DNA of 64,000 nt from Rhizocola hellebori. Lineage in GTDB: Bacteria; Actinomycetota; Actinomycetes; Mycobacteriales; Micromonosporaceae. The stretch covers positions 62,001 through 126,000 of the forward strand of contig NZ_BONY01000010.1 of assembly GCF_016862955.1 (NCBI RefSeq). The letters run 5' to 3'. This document shows positions 1-8,883 of this stretch, in pieces. A program made the position numbers and the translations under genes. Within the stretch, counting starts at the first letter, position 1. Every line of letters starts with the position of its first letter. Below the pieces are notes generated by a model that worked only from the letters and a program-made list of their open reading frames with translations, was not told the DNA's origin and did not search any database.

Positions 1-3000
1 GAGCGCAAGTACAGCGCCTCCAACGGGGACAACGACGGTGAGTGGTGGGTCGCCACCACGACCGACGGCACCCAGTACTGGTTCGGTGGCCGGGCCGGTG
101 CGAATTCGACGCTGAACACCGAGGTTTTCGGCAACCACGTCAACGAGCCGTGCCACCTGAGCACCTTCGCGGCGTCGCACTGCACGCAGACCTACCGCTG
201 GTATCTGGACTACGTGGTCGACCTGCACGGCAACACGATGTCGTACACGTACACCAAGGACACCAACAAGTACGGCATGAACAACTCGACCACCAACCTG
301 GTTTCCTACGACCGGGCCGGTTACCTCGAGAAGATCGAATACGGCACGCACACCGCGGTCACCGGCAGCGCCCCGATGCGGGTGCTGTTCAACCTCGCCG
401 ACCGCTGCCTGGCAAACTGTGCCGCACCGAGGACGGCGACGAACTTCCCGGACGTGCCGACCGACAAGGACTGCGCGGCGAGCCCCTGCAACAACTTCTC
501 GCCCACCTTCTGGATGACCAAGCGGATCTCCTCGATCCAGACCGAGGTGTGGGACGGCGTTTCGGCCTACCGGCCGGTGGAGCGGTGGGGCTTCACCCAC
601 ACGTTCCCAGACCCGCTCGACGGCGGCGTGGGCATCACTCCGGCGCTGTGGCTGGAGAAGATTTCCCACGTGGGCCTGGTCGGCGGCGAGAAGAACCTTC
701 CCGACGTGACCTTCGTCGGTGAGCTGCGGCCGAACCGGGTCGACACCAACGGCGACCAGTTCCCGGCCATGAACAAATTCCGGGTCACCACCGTCAACTC
801 CGAGTCGGGCGGCAAGCTCGGGGTCACCTACTACCCGGCGGATTGCGACAAGAACTCCGGCCGGATACCGAACAAGGATGCGTTGCAGGACAACAACCTG
901 CGCTGCTATCCGGTGAAGTGGGCGCCTCCCGGCTACACCGATCCGATCAACGACTACTTCCACAAGTATGTGGTCAAAGACGTGACCGAGTCGGATCTGA
1001 CCGGATCATCGGGGCGTGCGATCACCCACTACGACTATGTGGGTACCCCGTCCTGGCACTACAGCGACGAAGACGGCATGACCAAGAAGGAGATGAAAAC
1101 CTGGGCCGGATGGCGCGGCTATGGCGCTGTCGTCACGACCAAGGGCGACGGCACCGACGTGCAGACCAAGGTGGAGACCCGCTACTTCCGGGGTATGCAT
1201 GGCGATCACCTGCCGTCGGGGACCCGAAACATCGTCATGCCGGCGATCGCCATCGGCAATGTGCCCGCGGTCAACGACGAAGACCCCTACAACGGCCTGG
1301 TGCGCGAGACCATCACCTACAACGGCCCCGCCGGCGCCGAGGTGTCGGCGACGGCGGGCGAGCCCTGGATGTCGGCGCCCACCGCGACCCGCACCCTCGA
1401 CGGCACCACCGTGTACGCCCGGATCATCAACCTCGCCGTGTCGCATTCACGCACTGCGATGGATGGCGGGCGTGCGCCCCGGCTGACCAAGACGGTCACC
1501 ACCTTCGACGCCTATGCCATGCCCACGAAGGTGGAGGACTTCGGCGACACCGCCAAGGCCGATGACGAGAAGTGCACCCTGACTGACTACATCCGCAACA
1601 CCGCCATCAACCTGGTGGATCGGGTGGCGCGGTCGCGCACCTACGCCGTCGACTGCACCAAGGTCGGGCTAGGCGGCCTCACCGACGACGACGCCGTCAG
1701 CGACGATCTGACCTCGTATGACGGCCTGGCCTGGAACGTCGCACCGACCGTCGGCAACGTCACCAAAACGGAGACGATGAAGACCTTCAACGGTGGCAGC
1801 CCGACCTACTTCACCGCGAGCATCACCAATTACGACCTTCACGGCCGCGTTCATGAGTCGTGGGACACCCGCGGCGCCAAGACGACCACGACCTACACGC
1901 CGGCTTCAGGCGGACCGGAGATTTCGCGGACCGAGACCAGCCACCTCGGCTGGGTGAAGTCCACGGTCAACGAGCCCGCCTGGGGTGTGCCGACGTCGAC
2001 GACAGATGTCAACGGCCGCAAGGTGACCTTCGCCTACGACGGCCTGGGACGCCTGACGTCGGTGTGGTATCCGGGTCGCGAGGCGCCGCAGCCGGCCAAC
2101 GTGGTCTACGACTACCTGATCCGCAACGCCGCTCCCACCGTGGTCACCACCAAGCGCCTCAACCCGGCCGGTGGCTACATCACGTCGTACAAGCTCTACG
2201 ACAACCTGTTGCGGATGCGCCAGACGCAAGACCCGGACCATGCCGGCAACCCCAACAAGACGGTCGTCACCGAGACCTTCTACGACTCGGCCGGGCGGAC
2301 CTTCAAAACACACGACCAGTACGTCGCCGGGGTCGCCCCGAGCACGGAACTGTATGTGGCGACCGGAAACATCCCCTCGCTGAAGGTCACCCAGTACGAC
2401 GGCGCGGGCCGCGATGTCGCCCAGATCCAGCAGAAGGACGGTGCTCCGGGCAGCCCCGGCGGCACCGAAATGTGGAAGACGACCACTGTCTACGGCGGGG
2501 ACCGCACCGATGTCACGCCACCGCAGGGCGGCACATCGACCTCCAGCCTCACTGACGCCCGCGGCAACGTCGTCGAGCTGCGCCAGTACCGGCCGGGTTA
2601 TCCGGTCGGCGGCACGACGGGCTATGACAAGACCACGTACGACTTCAACCGCAAGAACCAGCTGACCAAGGTCACCGATGCGGCGAACATCAAGTGGGAG
2701 TACCAGTACGACCTCGCCGGCCGCCAGACCGTGAGCATCGACCCGGACAAGGGCACCACGACCACCACGTTCAACGACTCCAGCGACGTGCTGACCACGA
2801 AGAACGGCAAGAACGAGGTCCTCGCCTACACCTATGACGCGGTGGGGCGTAAGACAACTCTGCGCTCGGGTTCGGACACCGGCCCCAAGCGCGCCGAGTG
2901 GGTCTACGACCGGTTGTCCAACGGCACCTTCGTCTACGGGCAGGTCACCAAGACGATCCGCTGGGACGGCACCGATCAGTACATCAAGGAACACGTCGGC

Positions 3001-5583
3001 TACACGCAGGACTACAAACCGACCAGCGTCAAGTACACGATCCCGAACAGCGCCTTCGCCACCGGGCTCAACGGCGCCTACTCCTACGTCTACACCTACT
3101 ATCAGGACGGCTCACCGGAAACCCTGCGGATGCCGGCCCTCGGTGACCTGAGCCTGGGCCAGGAGACGCTCACCTACGGCTACAACAGTTTGGGCAAGCC
3201 GCTCACGTTGAACACCTCACTGGTGGGCGGAACCTATCTGGACAAGCCGGATCCGAACACCCCCGAGACCGAATACACCAGCTTCGGGGAGATCGCCGCG
3301 CTGCACCTGCGCAACAACGCCGGTGACTGGGTCGATGTCGGCAACACGTATGAGACCGAAACCCGGCGGCTGGCTCAGATCATCACCAAGCGCCAGCAGG
3401 GTTCCGTCGCCGACATCGATGTTCGGTTCAGCTATGACGGCATGGGCAATGTCACGAAGATCGTCGATCAGGCGGTCGGCGACCGCCAGTGCTTCCGTAC
3501 CGACCACCTGCGCCGGCTCACCGAGGCGTGGACACCCGACACCGACAACTGTGTGCTCGACCCGACGGCCGGTGCGCTGGGCGGGCCGGCCAAGTACTGG
3601 CACTCGTATGAATATGACACGACGGGGACCCGTAGCAAGCTCATCGAGCACACCACCGCCACCGGCGAGAAGACCACCACCTACACCGTGCCCGGCGGCG
3701 CCCACAAGCTGACCGCGACGTCCACAGTGGACGACACCGGCACCAAGGCGGGCACCTACCAATACGACGCCTCCGGCAACACCGAAAAGCGTCCTACGGC
3801 AACGGCCGGCACCCAGACTCTCAGCTGGGACGTCGAGGGTCACCTGGCCACGTCGATCGATACCACCGGCACCACCAGCTACCTCTACGACGTGGACGGC
3901 TCCCGGCTGATCCGCAAGGACCCGACCGGAAAGACGCTCTACCTTCCGGGTCAGGAGCTGCGCTACCAGTCAGGTGTCAAGAAATGCACCCGCTACTACA
4001 CCCACGCCGAGCGCACCATCGCGACCCGCACCTCCAGCGGGCTGGTGTGGCTGGCGGCCGACCACCACGGCACCGCGAACCTGAGCGTCAACGCGGTCGG
4101 CCAGGCCACGTCGATCCGGCGGCAAACCCCCTTCGGTGAGCTGCGGTCGACCACCGGCACCTGGCCGTCGGCGATGGACAAGGGTTTCGTCGGTGGCACG
4201 AAGGACAACACCGGGCTGACCCATCTGGGCGCCCGCGAGTACGACCCGCTGATCGGCCGGTTCATCTCGGTCGACCCGGTGATCGACAGCAAAGACCCGC
4301 AGCAGATGCACGGCTATTCCTACGCCAACAACTCTCCGGTGACGGCCTCCGATCCGGACGGTTTGTGGCCGAAGTGGGCCGACAAGGCGCTCAGTGCTGT
4401 CAACAACGTGGTGCAGCAGCAGGTCAGTTCCGTGGCCAGCGCGGTCAAGGCGGCCGGCACCTGGGTCTACGACAACGCCGGCACCATCTCCACGGTGCTG
4501 GGTGTGGCCGCGATGGTCTGTGCGGTGGTTCCACCGCTTCAGGCGGTCGCACCGTTCCTCGGTGCGGCGTCGACGGCGATCGGGGCCATCGAAACCTTCA
4601 AGACATGCAAGGAAGGCATGTCGCTGGACTGCGCGATGGGCATCACCGATCTCATCCCGGGCGGCCGGGCTCTGGGCGCGCTGGGCAAGGCAGCCAAGTA
4701 CGCCGATGAGGCAGCCGACCTGGCCAAGGCCAACAAGCTCGCACCGGGCAGGCCAAGGCGTCCCGACGTCGACGCCGGCGACGGCCCGCCCGCCAAACCC
4801 AAGGGCGGCGGCTGCCGCAGCTTTGACCCGAAGACGCCTGTGCTCATGGCCAACGGTGCCCAGAAGGCCATCGGCGACATCATCGAGGGCGAGCAGGTCC
4901 TGGCGATGGACCCGAAGACCGGCATCAACGGCTCATACGATGTCACCGCCCGGTTCCTCAACCTTGACGTCAAGTTGACCGATTTGATGGTGCGCGTGGA
5001 TCCGGATCTCTTCCAGACCGGCGACGAGTACACCGACACCATCAGCACGACCCAGCATCACCTGATCCTGGACCTCACCGTGGGCGCCTGGACCTATGCG
5101 GGGTCGTTGGAGCCGGGTCACCTTCTGCACAACCCGGGCGCGGCGACGGTCAAGGTTGTCGCGGTGCACAACTACCTGGGCGAGAAGTGGATGAGCGACC
5201 TCACGGTGAATGGGGCGCACAGCTTCTATGTCATGGTCGGCGACGCCGCCGTCCTCGTTCACAACATGCCCGTTGACGACGCCGGCAATGTCCACCCGAA
5301 CTGGGCTGTCGACGAGATCAGAAGGATCAAGGCGGGCAACGGAACGCCACGGACACATGCCCCACCCAGCACCGTTCAAAAGATCTATCAGGGCCATGAG
5401 TCGCCTGCTCATGCGGCACGCTGGGGTCAATCTACGGAGTGGGAAGTCCCGGCGATGCGCCAGCGGGTGAACGCCGACGAGTTCCGGATCTTGCACAATC
5501 CCAAGTACGACTCGTACGGATACACCTCGAACAAGTACGTAAAAATCACTACACTTCCCCCGGAGCTCTGCGACACGCCGTAG
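1..5583 (+). CDS. RHS-repeat polymorphic toxin with Hint domain and barnase-like RNase tip (5' end outside window)
   Basis: The frame is open from base 1, so the N-terminus lies upstream; 1860 residues are visible. The body is full of YD/RHS motifs (YDxxGR, YDxxGN) and ends in the RHS core signature YDPLIGRFISVDP near 4240-4278, followed by a hydrophobic stretch (about 4480-4600). A pretoxin Hint domain runs from GGGCRSFDPKTPVLM (about 4805) to LVHN (about 5267). This self-cleaving module normally releases the tip. The last ~100 residues (5270-5583) carry RRIKAGNGTPR, EWEV, FRIL and YGYTSNKY, in the order of the catalytic Glu, Arg and His segments of barnase/RNase Sa. The usual His position reads Lys. 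RHS shell, Hint and toxin order is established for this family; the RNase assignment is inference, strengthened by the barstar-domain gene immediately downstream. Confidence 0.9.
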   Translation, partial: ERKYSASNGDNDGEWWVATTTDGTQYWFGGRAGANSTLNTEVFGNHVNEPCHLSTFAASHCTQTYRWYLDYVVDLHGNTMSYTYTKDTNKYGMNNSTTNLVSYDRAGYLEKIEYGTHTAVTGSAPMRVLFNLADRCLANCAAPRTATNFPDVPTDKDCAASPCNNFSPTFWMTKRISSIQTEVWDGVSAYRPVERWGFTHTFPDPLDGGVGITPALWLEKISHVGLVGGEKNLPDVTFVGELRPNRVDTNGDQFPAMNKFRVTTVNSESGGKLGVTYYPADCDKNSGRIPNKDALQDNNLRCYPVKWAPPGYTDPINDYFHKYVVKDVTESDLTGSSGRAITHYDYVGTPSWHYSDEDGMTKKEMKTWAGWRGYGAVVTTKGDGTDVQTKVETRYFRGMHGDHLPSGTRNIVMPAIAIGNVPAVNDEDPYNGLVRETITYNGPAGAEVSATAGEPWMSAPTATRTLDGTTVYARIINLAVSHSRTAMDGGRAPRLTKTVTTFDAYAMPTKVEDFGDTAKADDEKCTLTDYIRNTAINLVDRVARSRTYAVDCTKVGLGGLTDDDAVSDDLTSYDGLAWNVAPTVGNVTKTETMKTFNGGSPTYFTASITNYDLHGRVHESWDTRGAKTTTTYTPASGGPEISRTETSHLGWVKSTVNEPAWGVPTSTTDVNGRKVTFAYDGLGRLTSVWYPGREAPQPANVVYDYLIRNAAPTVVTTKRLNPAGGYITSYKLYDNLLRMRQTQDPDHAGNPNKTVVTETFYDSAGRTFKTHDQYVAGVAPSTELYVATGNIPSLKVTQYDGAGRDVAQIQQKDGAPGSPGGTEMWKTTTVYGGDRTDVTPPQGGTSTSSLTDARGNVVELRQYRPGYPVGGTTGYDKTTYDFNRKNQLTKVTDAANIKWEYQYDLAGRQTVSIDPDKGTTTTTFNDSSDVLTTKNGKNEVLAYTYDAVGRKTTLRSGSDTGPKRAEWVYDRLSNGTFVYGQVTKTIRWDGTDQYIKEHVGYTQDYKPTSVKYTIPNSAFATGLNGAYSYVYTYYQDGSPETLRMPALGDLSLGQETLTYGYNSLGKPLTLNTSLVGGTYLDKPDPNTPETEYTSFGEIAALHLRNNAGDWVDVGNTYETETRRLAQIITKRQQGSVADIDVRFSYDGMGNVTKIVDQAVGDRQCFRTDHLRRLTEAWTPDTDNCVLDPTAGALGGPAKYWHSYEYDTTGTRSKLIEHTTATGEKTTTYTVPGGAHKLTATSTVDDTGTKAGTYQYDASGNTEKRPTATAGTQTLSWDVEGHLATSIDTTGTTSYLYDVDGSRLIRKDPTGKTLYLPGQELRYQSGVKKCTRYYTHAERTIATRTSSGLVWLAADHHGTANLSVNAVGQATSIRRQTPFGELRSTTGTWPSAMDKGFVGGTKDNTGLTHLGAREYDPLIGRFISVDPVIDSKDPQQMHGYSYANNSPVTASDPDGLWPKWADKALSAVNNVVQQQVSSVASAVKAAGTWVYDNAGTISTVLGVAAMVCAVVPPLQAVAPFLGAASTAIGAIETFKTCKEGMSLDCAMGITDLIPGGRALGALGKAAKYADEAADLAKANKLAPGRPRRPDVDAGDGPPAKPKGGGCRSFDPKTPVLMANGAQKAIGDIIEGEQVLAMDPKTGINGSYDVTARFLNLDVKLTDLMVRVDPDLFQTGDEYTDTISTTQHHLILDLTVGAWTYAGSLEPGHLLHNPGAATVKVVAVHNYLGEKWMSDLTVNGAHSFYVMVGDAAVLVHNMPVDDAGNVHPNWAVDEIRRIKAGNGTPRTHAPPSTVQKIYQGHESPAHAARWGQSTEWEVPAMRQRVNADEFRILHNPKYDSYGYTSNKYVKITTLPPELCDTP

Positions 5584-5595
5584 CACCGGCATCAC

Positions 5596-5636
5596 CCGGG
5601 TGTGTGCAGGCTGGAAACCTGCGCACACCCGGTTTT
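5596..5636 (+). terminator. Rho-independent terminator between toxin and immunity gene
   Basis: A 15-base arm at 5596-5610 (CCGGGTGTGTGCAGG) pairs with 5618-5632 with one G-U wobble around a 7-base loop, followed by TTTT. It starts 12 bases after the toxin stop codon. The immunity gene begins just past it, so part of the immunity transcript may be uncoupled from toxin transcription. Confidence 0.75.
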
Positions 5637-5652
5637 GGCTGAGGAGACTTTG

Positions 5653-6429
5653 TTGGGCCCGACATACGCGTTGGATTTCGAACAGGAACCATGGCGGCGT
5701 ATAGAGTTCGACGACCTTCGCGGGTTTTTCACCGGCGCCTACAGTTCCTACGAGTGGTGGGATGACACCGGCGACGACGCGCCGCTACGCATCGAGTTCA
5801 CGATCGGTGCCCTTCGACCCGCTATCTCCACCGCTGATGCGGTCGACACCTCGGCCGGCGACGCTTCGGTCCAGATTCTGGATCACTCCGGTGAGGTTGT
5901 CGGTGCGTATCCGATCTGGGGTGTCCGGATGCGTTACCAGGAGCCGGGATTGGTCGTCGTCACGGCCTATGCGCAACTCTTGGCGCACAGGCTGGCGGAG
6001 GCCATGTGGGACAGCAGGCGGCTGGGCCTGCCGACCGAAAACAACTCGTGGGCCGCGTTGCCTGAGGAGGGCAGGGAAGCATGGCTCGAAGTGGTTCGAG
6101 TCGGCGCTTCCCCCGTCGCTTCCGACTCGCGAGATCGAGTCATCCACCTCGACGGCCGGCAGGTAACCGATCTGGCAGGCTACTTCCTGGCGCTCGGCGA
6201 AGCGGTCAACGGCCCTGGCGGCTACTTCGGGGCGAACTTCGCGGCCGTGACCGACTGCCTGCTCGGTGGCCACGGCGTCGAGGGAGCGCTCACCCTCATC
6301 TGGCACGACTTTGAGGTGGCGCGCCAGTCGATGACCCGTGTGGTGCAGACCGGCGACGGCCCGATGCCGTGTGTGGACATCGCGGTGTCTTCGCTTCGCG
6401 AGAACGGTGTCGAGCTCATTTTTCCGTAG
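5653..6429 (+). CDS. Barstar-domain immunity protein
   Basis: Predicted inhibitor of the RNase tip encoded upstream. Residues about 163-258 match barstar: VIHLDGRQVTDLAGY (strand and helix 1), then YFGANFAAVTDCLLGG aligned with barstar's YYGENLDALWDCLTG, then LTLIWHDF and a final strand ENGVELIF. The barnase-contacting Asp39 position is kept (TDC), while Asp35 is Ala. The first ~160 residues are an additional domain I do not recognise. TTG at 5653 was chosen because GAGGAG (5641-5646) sits 6 bases upstream. The in-frame ATG at 5602 lies inside the terminator stem and is unlikely to start translation. Cytoplasmic; length 258 aa, much longer than barstar alone (~90). Position next to the toxin and the family match support each other. 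Confidence 0.8.
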   Translation: MGPTYALDFEQEPWRRIEFDDLRGFFTGAYSSYEWWDDTGDDAPLRIEFTIGALRPAISTADAVDTSAGDASVQILDHSGEVVGAYPIWGVRMRYQEPGLVVVTAYAQLLAHRLAEAMWDSRRLGLPTENNSWAALPEEGREAWLEVVRVGASPVASDSRDRVIHLDGRQVTDLAGYFLALGEAVNGPGGYFGANFAAVTDCLLGGHGVEGALTLIWHDFEVARQSMTRVVQTGDGPMPCVDIAVSSLRENGVELIFP

Positions 6430-6447
6430 CCTCGCGCAGAAAGCCGT

Positions 6448-6981
6448 TTGCGCGGGCAGGGGCCAGCCCTCGATTATGGCCGCGTGGGGATCGACCTCGA
6501 GCTGGCCGATGTCGCCGCCGCCAAGTACCAGCTTCGCGACTGTCAGGCTGCGGGCGGTTGGTGCGGCCATGAGCCCGACTGCGAAGCGCACCTGTGGCGC
6601 CTGCTCAGTCTTGGTCCATCGGAGTTCCCGGTGCGCCGTTTCTACGACATCAACGAGACAATGCAGTTGACCGGCATGGGATACGACGCCGAACCCGTGC
6701 CGTGGCTTGACTTTCTGCGCGACGCCGGCGAGCCGTCACGGCATCAGGTCTTTCTGCGGTGGCGAATGCAAACTGTGCCTGGGAAGACTGGGATCCCCTC
6801 GTTCAAGCTCCTGTCCAACGATCGCTGGCTGGTGACGGCTTACGAGATCGATGAGGCGCTGGCCGCGTATGCCGAAGTGCCGGCTGAACAGAAAGCGATT
6901 CTGGAGACCAACGCGCGGTGGGCCAGCTGGCTGGAATGGCTTGCGCTGGCCCGAGAACGCGGTGGCTTCGAAGCTGAGTGA
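6448..6981 (+). CDS. Hypothetical protein, possible accessory immunity
   Basis: 177 aa from TTG at 6448, 18 bases after the barstar gene; a later GTG (6484) is an alternative start. No signal peptide or membrane segment. It contains an unusual Cys pair (DCQAAGGWCGHEPDCE) near the N-terminus and is acidic with a Trp-rich helix at the end (WASWLEWLALARERGGFEAE). I do not recognise the family. Co-direction and tight spacing suggest cotranscription with the immunity gene, so a second immunity protein, or an orphan one for a lost toxin tip, is possible but unproven. Confidence 0.6.
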   Translation: MRGQGPALDYGRVGIDLELADVAAAKYQLRDCQAAGGWCGHEPDCEAHLWRLLSLGPSEFPVRRFYDINETMQLTGMGYDAEPVPWLDFLRDAGEPSRHQVFLRWRMQTVPGKTGIPSFKLLSNDRWLVTAYEIDEALAAYAEVPAEQKAILETNARWASWLEWLALARERGGFEAE

Positions 6982-6987
6982 GACGCC

Positions 6988-7833
6988 TCAGCGCACCAGC
7001 ACGATGGCTTTGCCGAGGCGTCCCAGGATGGTGAGCAGGTCGTCGGTTTTACTCATCCAAGCGACGTTGGTACGCATGCGGGCCAGGTCGTCGGCGAAGG
7101 TCGCGGTGCGGATGTTGCGTGCGGCGTCGGCCTGGTCGGCGGCGCGCCAGGCCAGGGCACATTCGCCGGTGCCGGTGGCCAGACCCCAGCCGGCCAGCAT
7201 CGCCTCGGTCGGGCTGCCTGTCCTGATGTTGCCGGCCTGCTCGTAGGCGTGATATCCGGACAGGGTGCAGGTGGCGAAGGCTTGGCGCCGCTTGGAATTG
7301 CCGGCCAGCGCGTCCGAGAGTTGTTGCTCGCCATGCTTTTGAATCAGGTCGGCGACGTGGTCGTGGGCTTGCCAGGCCGCGGTGAGCGCCGGTTCCAGGG
7401 TCCACTCGACGAGGTTCGGCGCCACCGGGACAACCAGGTCGGTCAGGGGAACAAGAAGGGCTGTCTGGTCGAAGATCGTGCGAAACGACTGCGCCCGCAA
7501 GGTGTCCTTCATCATTGTCACGGTCACCCGCTGGGTGGTCGTCGTGCGGGGAGTCCAGATGACGTCGCCGGTGTTACGCAGCAGCACGGCGGAGCCGGCG
7601 TGGTTGGTGCAGGCGGTCACCTGACGCAGGTAGGGCAGCTCGGCTGGGTCTCGCGTGCTGACGTTCAGGCCCACGGGGTAAAGCGGATGGCAGCCGGAGG
7701 CGACGCTTTGGGTGGTGACGACCGGGTTGGGGCGGCTGGAGGAGCGGACCGGCTGCGGTGTCTGTTCCCCGCTGGAGCACGCCGCACCGATTATCAGGGC
7801 CATTGCCACAGCAGAAAGCGTCAGAACGCGCAT
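6988..7833 (-). CDS. Secreted lipoprotein of unknown function
   Basis: 281 aa. The start at 7833 gives MRVLTLSAVAMALIIGAAC, a lipoprotein signal with lipobox IGAAC, and has AAAGGGA upstream at good spacing; the ATG 24 bases earlier is less likely. After a Pro/Ser linker the mature part contains Cys-bearing segments (ASGCHPLYPVGLN, VTACTNHAG, FATCTLSGYHAY, GECALAW) that could form disulfides. Predicted to be anchored to the outer face of the membrane. It converges on the gene ending at 6981 with 6 bases between the stop codons. No catalytic motif seen. Confidence 0.7.
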   Translation of the reverse strand: MRVLTLSAVAMALIIGAACSSGEQTPQPVRSSSRPNPVVTTQSVASGCHPLYPVGLNVSTRDPAELPYLRQVTACTNHAGSAVLLRNTGDVIWTPRTTTTQRVTVTMMKDTLRAQSFRTIFDQTALLVPLTDLVVPVAPNLVEWTLEPALTAAWQAHDHVADLIQKHGEQQLSDALAGNSKRRQAFATCTLSGYHAYEQAGNIRTGSPTEAMLAGWGLATGTGECALAWRAADQADAARNIRTATFADDLARMRTNVAWMSKTDDLLTILGRLGKAIVLVR

Positions 7834-7998
7834 ATGCCGTTTCCCTTTCGTAGGCACCCGGTGTCGCCCAAGCGGACACTCAAGGGACTGTCGGCAAGTG
7901 TTCTCAACCCAGCGTCATGATCACATCACCCGGGTGGCCTGTGCGCCGTTACCGAAAAGGGGCCGCGGCAAACCGCTGGTCCACGCTACCGTGCTCCG

Positions 7999-8682
7999 GT
8001 GTCGCTTGAACTCATCGCCGAACACATGTGCCGTTTCGCCGGTCCGTGGGAGGTCGACGCGGACGAGGTACGCGGGCCGGGGGTGGCGATCCGGCACGGA
8101 TCGGCGTGCGGCTCGGACGGGCCGGGCCATCTCGACATCGACTTTGTGCTCGACAACGGCGTCGTCATCAGCGACTGCGCGATGGCCACCGGCCTGCACG
8201 CGTGGGCCGACACCACGGCCATGTCGGTGATGGAGTATGTGCGGCACGGGCTCGGCGGCCAGCACGACGAGTTCACCCTCGCCTTCCCCGGCTGGCGATC
8301 GGTCACCGGTGGTGTCGTTGGCTGGGGCGGCGGCGACGATTACGCCGCGGTGCAGATGTGGGCGATGCACCGGCCGCTGCTGGGCTGGCTGGCGCCGCTG
8401 ATCAAGCCCGAGTTGGACAGACGCAGCTTCAACGGCATCAAGCTCTTCCTCGGTGGGCGAGAAGGACACGAGGAGGCGGAGGTGCGCGTCAACGGCAAGG
8501 TGAACGAGCGAGCCTCCCAAGCGCTATTCGAGATGGACTGGCCGCGCACCGCGATGGGCAGCGTGGCCCGCGCCTTCGTCCTGCTCGTCTCGCCCGAGTG
8601 GGCCGTGTCGCGCACCTGGCGTCACCGCCTCAAGGTCAACGCCGAGGGCGATCACGCCCCAAGCTGGGACCGGGCTCACTGA
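7999..8682 (+). CDS. DUF6348-like protein
   Basis: 227 aa from GTG at 7999, with no clear ribosome site. The layout (AIRHG..., HLDIDFVLDNGVVISDC, then FTLAFPGW and later a strand GIKLFLGGREGHEEAEVRVNG) resembles the DUF6348 family of unknown function, from memory of that family. No signal peptide; cytoplasmic. Divergent from the lipoprotein gene across about 165 bases. Function not assigned. Confidence 0.6.
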   Translation: MSLELIAEHMCRFAGPWEVDADEVRGPGVAIRHGSACGSDGPGHLDIDFVLDNGVVISDCAMATGLHAWADTTAMSVMEYVRHGLGGQHDEFTLAFPGWRSVTGGVVGWGGGDDYAAVQMWAMHRPLLGWLAPLIKPELDRRSFNGIKLFLGGREGHEEAEVRVNGKVNERASQALFEMDWPRTAMGSVARAFVLLVSPEWAVSRTWRHRLKVNAEGDHAPSWDRAH

Positions 8683-8699
8683 TGGGCAATCAGGTTCCT

Positions 8700-8850
8700 C
8701 CGCCGCGGTGAAGAAGCCGGCTTCGGGGCTTGCCACCGACACCTGGCCCGAAGTGTTTGCGGTGTAATAGTTGCCGACCTCGACGGTGGTGGTAACCGAG
8801 CGATCGGCAGCGCCGCGAAGTACACATGAACTCGGCAGTGCGGCGGTGGG
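8700..8850 (-). pseudogene. Degenerate copy of the metalloprotease 3' region
   Basis: About 110-150 bases are nearly identical to 10515-10650 inside the metalloprotease gene. Read on the minus strand, one frame gives VEVGNYYTANTSGQ and VSVASPEAGFFTAA, against VEVGNYYTASTSAQ and the same VSVASPEAGFFTAA in the intact gene. Similarity decays past the GFFTAA end, and a frame change separates ADRS from the preceding segment. No start or complete domain remains. It is probably the tail of a lost tandem paralogue, with the HAF-repeat gene now between the two copies. Confidence 0.75.
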
Positions 8851-8883
8851 CAGACCCCGCGCGGGCGGATCTGCCCAGCGCTG

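Noticed and set aside
1906-2994. Long minus-strand frame within the RHS gene
   Set aside because: Shadow of a repeat-rich coding sequence.
5602-5652. ATG start for the immunity gene
   Set aside because: Lies inside the terminator stem and lacks a ribosome site; TTG 5653 fits better.
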